Of a DNA stretch of 64,000 bases, positions 62,208 through 64,000 are shown in pieces. Below the pieces are notes generated by a model. That model was not told where the DNA came from, did no database searches, and was given only the letters and a program-made list of their open reading frames with translations. The DNA is from Marinihelvus sp942491555 (lineage in GTDB: Bacteria; Pseudomonadota; Gammaproteobacteria; Xanthomonadales; SZUA-36): the NCBI GenBank assembly GCA_942491555.1, contig CALOBN010000005.1:992001-1056000 (forward strand), written 5' to 3'. Both the position numbers and the translations under genes were made by a program. Position 1 is the first letter of the stretch; each line of letters opens with the position of its first letter.

Positions 62208-62735
62208 TTAACCCTTGCCATTTAAGCGATGCGCCTGTCGCTGAAGCCGTTCCAACAGAGTGTTGAGCATGGCGCGCTCCTCCGGTTCGAGGCTTTCCAG
62301 TAAGCGCTGTTCGTAGGCGATTGCGCCCGGTATGACGGCGTTAAACAGGCTCACGCCCTGCCGGGAAAGGGTCAGGGTCACGCAGCGCCGGTCCCTGGTG
62401 TGCGTTGTTCTGAGCAGCATGCCCTTATCTTCAAGTTTGCTCACCGCGCGGCTCACCGCAACCTTGTCCATGGCGCCGCGGTCGGTCACGGCTGATGCTG
62501 TGAGACCCGGAAAACGCCCCAGGATAGCCAGCACCCGCCACTCGGTGACGCTCAGGCTGTGATGACTGCGATAGTCGCTGGCAATGCCCTCACTGACCGT
62601 GTTGCTCAGCAGTGACAGTCGATAGGGCAGGAATGCTTCCAGCTCGAATTCTTTGGGTGGCTGGCTTGCGCGTACCGCATCGCGATTCCATTCATCAGTG
62701 ACTTGATTGGCCGGGCTGTCTTCAGGCTTGGTCAA
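62208..62735 (-). CDS. MarR-family transcriptional regulator
   Basis: 175 residues if started at TTG 62735, which has AAGGA seven bases upstream. The frame is open to 62807, but a start there would place the operator and -10 box inside the gene. Winged helix-turn-helix: HHSLSVTEWRVLAILGRF, VTDRGAMDKVAVSRAVSKLEDKG, and wing TTHTRDRRCVTLTLSRQG. It is divergent from hpd across a palindromic site, so it most likely represses hpd and itself in response to a tyrosine-pathway compound. Confidence 0.88.
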   Translation of the reverse strand: MTKPEDSPANQVTDEWNRDAVRASQPPKEFELEAFLPYRLSLLSNTVSEGIASDYRSHHSLSVTEWRVLAILGRFPGLTASAVTDRGAMDKVAVSRAVSKLEDKGMLLRTTHTRDRRCVTLTLSRQGVSLFNAVIPGAIAYEQRLLESLEPEERAMLNTLLERLQRQAHRLNGKG

Positions 62736-62745
62736 GGCAAGTTCC

Positions 62746-62774
62746 TTGCATATAGTTACATATGAAACTATTAT
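62746..62774 (+). promoter_or_regulatory. hpd promoter
   Basis: TTGCAT (62746-62751) and TATTAT (62769-62774) are separated by exactly 17 bases, a good sigma-70 promoter about 80 bases upstream of hpd. On the other strand TATAAT (62775-62770) is a perfect -10 for marR. Confidence 0.65.
62752..62771. promoter_or_regulatory. Palindromic MarR-type operator
   Basis: ATAGTTACATATGAAACTAT is a 20-base inverted repeat with a single mismatched pair. It fills the spacer of the hpd promoter and overlaps the -10 boxes of both divergent promoters. Position and symmetry fit binding by the adjacent MarR dimer. Confidence 0.7.
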
Positions 62775-62856
62775 ATCGGCAATGCAACACGTCCGCCACA
62801 GGGCCACGTGCAGAGACCAGAATCTGCCGGTCCCCCGGCGGTCCCGGAGAATGACA

Positions 62857-63906
62857 ATGAATGATGACCGACTTGACCCCCACGGCGTGGCGGGTTTCGA
62901 ATTTATTGAGTTTGCCGCACCCGAGCCAGAGCAGATTCATGCGCTCTTCAGGCAGATGGGTTTTGCGCCAATCGCACGCCACCGCAAACTGGCGATCACC
63001 CTGTATCGCCAGGGTGATATCAACCTGTTGGTGAACGAAGTGCCGGACAGCTTCGCCAGCCGTTTCGCCGCGCAGCATGGACCGAGCTGCACGGGTTTTG
63101 GCTTGCGCGTCGCGGATGCGCAGCATGCCTTTCAGGTCACTCTGGGGCAGGGCGCCGAATCCATGAATGATATTCCGGGTGTCACCCTGGAAGTCCCGCG
63201 CATTGCGGGTATCGGTGGTTCCATGCTCTACCTGGTTGATCGCAAAGCGGGTAGCGCCTGGGCCGCCGAATACGAACTTCTGGAGGGTGCCGATCCAAAC
63301 CACCAGGGATTCGGTCTGACCTTTATTGATCACCTTACCCACAATGTGCACTACGGCAATATGGACGACTGGGCCGGATTCTACGAACGGCTGTTTGGGT
63401 TTTATGAAGTGCGCTACTTTGACATCAAGGGTCAGCAAACCGGGCTCAAGTCACGTGCGATGACGGCACCGAATGGCTCTATCAGCATTCCCATCAATGA
63501 ATCGGAAGATCCAAAAAGCCAGATCAATGAGTATCTGAACGAGTACAACGGTGAGGGTGTTCAACATATCGCGCTTTACACCGAGGATATTTATGCCACG
63601 GTTGAAGGCATGCGTGCAGCAGGCATCGAGTTCCTCGACACCCCGGATACCTATTACGAGATTATCGACCGCCGAATTCCGGAGCATGTTGAGGACATTG
63701 AGCGCATGCGGCATAACCGGATTCTGATTGATGCCGATCAGGAGACCGGCAAGAAACAGCTGTTGCAGATTTTTACCCGGACCAACATCGGCCCGATCTT
63801 TTTCGAGATCATCCAGCGCAAAGGTAATAAGGGCTTTGGTGAAGGAAACTTCACAGCGTTGTTTGAATCGATCGAACTGGACCAGGTCCGCCGCGGCGTC
63901 CTTTAA
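62857..63906 (+). CDS. hpd: 4-hydroxyphenylpyruvate dioxygenase
   Basis: 349 residues from ATG 62857 (GGAGA eight bases upstream; an in-frame ATG lies two codons before). It converts 4-hydroxyphenylpyruvate to homogentisate in tyrosine degradation. Two vicinal-oxygen-chelate domains. The iron ligands are visible as His159 (FIDHLTHNV), His237 (GVQHIALYTEDI) and Glu317 (PIFFEIIQRKG). The C-terminal gate helix GFGEGNFTALFESIE is intact. The length matches bacterial enzymes. hmgA follows 17 bases after the stop, giving the next step of the pathway. Confidence 0.96.
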   Translation: MNDDRLDPHGVAGFEFIEFAAPEPEQIHALFRQMGFAPIARHRKLAITLYRQGDINLLVNEVPDSFASRFAAQHGPSCTGFGLRVADAQHAFQVTLGQGAESMNDIPGVTLEVPRIAGIGGSMLYLVDRKAGSAWAAEYELLEGADPNHQGFGLTFIDHLTHNVHYGNMDDWAGFYERLFGFYEVRYFDIKGQQTGLKSRAMTAPNGSISIPINESEDPKSQINEYLNEYNGEGVQHIALYTEDIYATVEGMRAAGIEFLDTPDTYYEIIDRRIPEHVEDIERMRHNRILIDADQETGKKQLLQIFTRTNIGPIFFEIIQRKGNKGFGEGNFTALFESIELDQVRRGVL

Positions 63907-63923
63907 GGGGTGGAGGATAAAGT

Positions 63924-64000
63924 ATGAGCAAGCGCTGGATAGCGACCCCCAGGGTTGAGGGCAGGGCATCGCGCCAGGCCCACGCGGATCTGCCGCAAGG
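63924..64000 (+). CDS. hmgA: Homogentisate 1,2-dioxygenase, N-terminal part (cut by window edge)
   Basis: About 25 residues are visible: MSKRWIATPRVEGRASRQAH then ADLPQ, matching the start of proteobacterial homogentisate dioxygenases. GGAGGATAAAGT precedes the ATG. It cleaves the homogentisate ring formed by Hpd. Confidence 0.75.
   Translation, partial: MSKRWIATPRVEGRASRQAHADLPQ

Noticed and set aside
1..64000. CRISPR arrays, tRNA or rRNA genes
   Set aside because: No regularly spaced repeats and no tRNA- or rRNA-like sequence were noticed on either strand.

Overview
The window looks like a chromosomal segment of a GC-rich, free-living gammaproteobacterium. The rpsB-tsf pair, a 2-oxoacid dehydrogenase operon, tryptophan dioxygenase and hpd-hmgA are typical housekeeping or catabolic genes of that class. 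Between them lies about 50 kb of specialised DNA: a hybrid polyketide/non-ribosomal peptide region, then a large exopolysaccharide (EPS) locus. I saw no tRNA, rRNA, IS element, integrase or CRISPR array, so there is no direct sign of recent mobility. I could not identify the species.

Layout. (1) 1-5090, minus strand: the tsf start, rpsB (apparently frameshifted in its basic tail), and a three-gene 2-oxoacid dehydrogenase operon (E1alpha, E1beta, E2). (2) 5238-13258, plus strand: tryptophan 2,3-dioxygenase, a JmjC/cupin-like oxygenase, an NRPS starter protein (formyltransferase, condensation remnant, glycine-type adenylation domain with an inserted luciferase-like monooxygenase, carrier protein), and two small alpha/beta hydrolases. 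(3) 32133-13285, minus strand, convergent with region 2: an A-T protein, a 2581-residue KS-AT-ACP-aminotransferase-C-A(Gly)-T megasynthase, a degenerate C-A*-T protein, a second pair of the same hydrolases, a methyltransferase-like protein, a lipoprotein, a phosphodiesterase-like protein and a glycosyltransferase. A secreted beta-helix protein lies just upstream. (4) 34000-36982: an FkbM methyltransferase and a divergent pair (small membrane protein plus a GIPC-transferase-like protein). (5) 37379-57139, plus strand: an EPS operon with outer-membrane barrel, Wza-like exporter, Wzz-like protein, CpsD-like kinase, initiating sugar transferase, O-antigen ligase-like protein, glycosyltransferases, flippase, two asparagine-synthase-like amidotransferases, a heparinase-like lyase and an AlgD-like nucleotide-sugar dehydrogenase. 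It follows a 740-base non-coding region rich in hairpins. (6) 57198-62000: a secreted propeller-like protein and regulators (RsbT-like ATPase, NarL-type two-component pair, atypical OmpR-type regulator). (7) 62208-64000: divergent marR and hpd around one palindromic operator, then the hmgA start.

Working model (inference). The EPS operon has the gene content of exosortase-A/PEP-CTERM-associated EPS loci, but no exosortase is present here. AlgD-like, amidotransferase and lyase genes suggest a uronic-acid polymer, perhaps partly amidated. The two convergent assembly-line operons probably make one small formylated, aminated, glycine-rich product. It has no recognisable thioesterase, so the paired hydrolases are the obvious candidates for release or transfer. 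The lipoprotein, phosphodiesterase and glycosyltransferase in the same operon suggest the product may be attached to an envelope or surface molecule.
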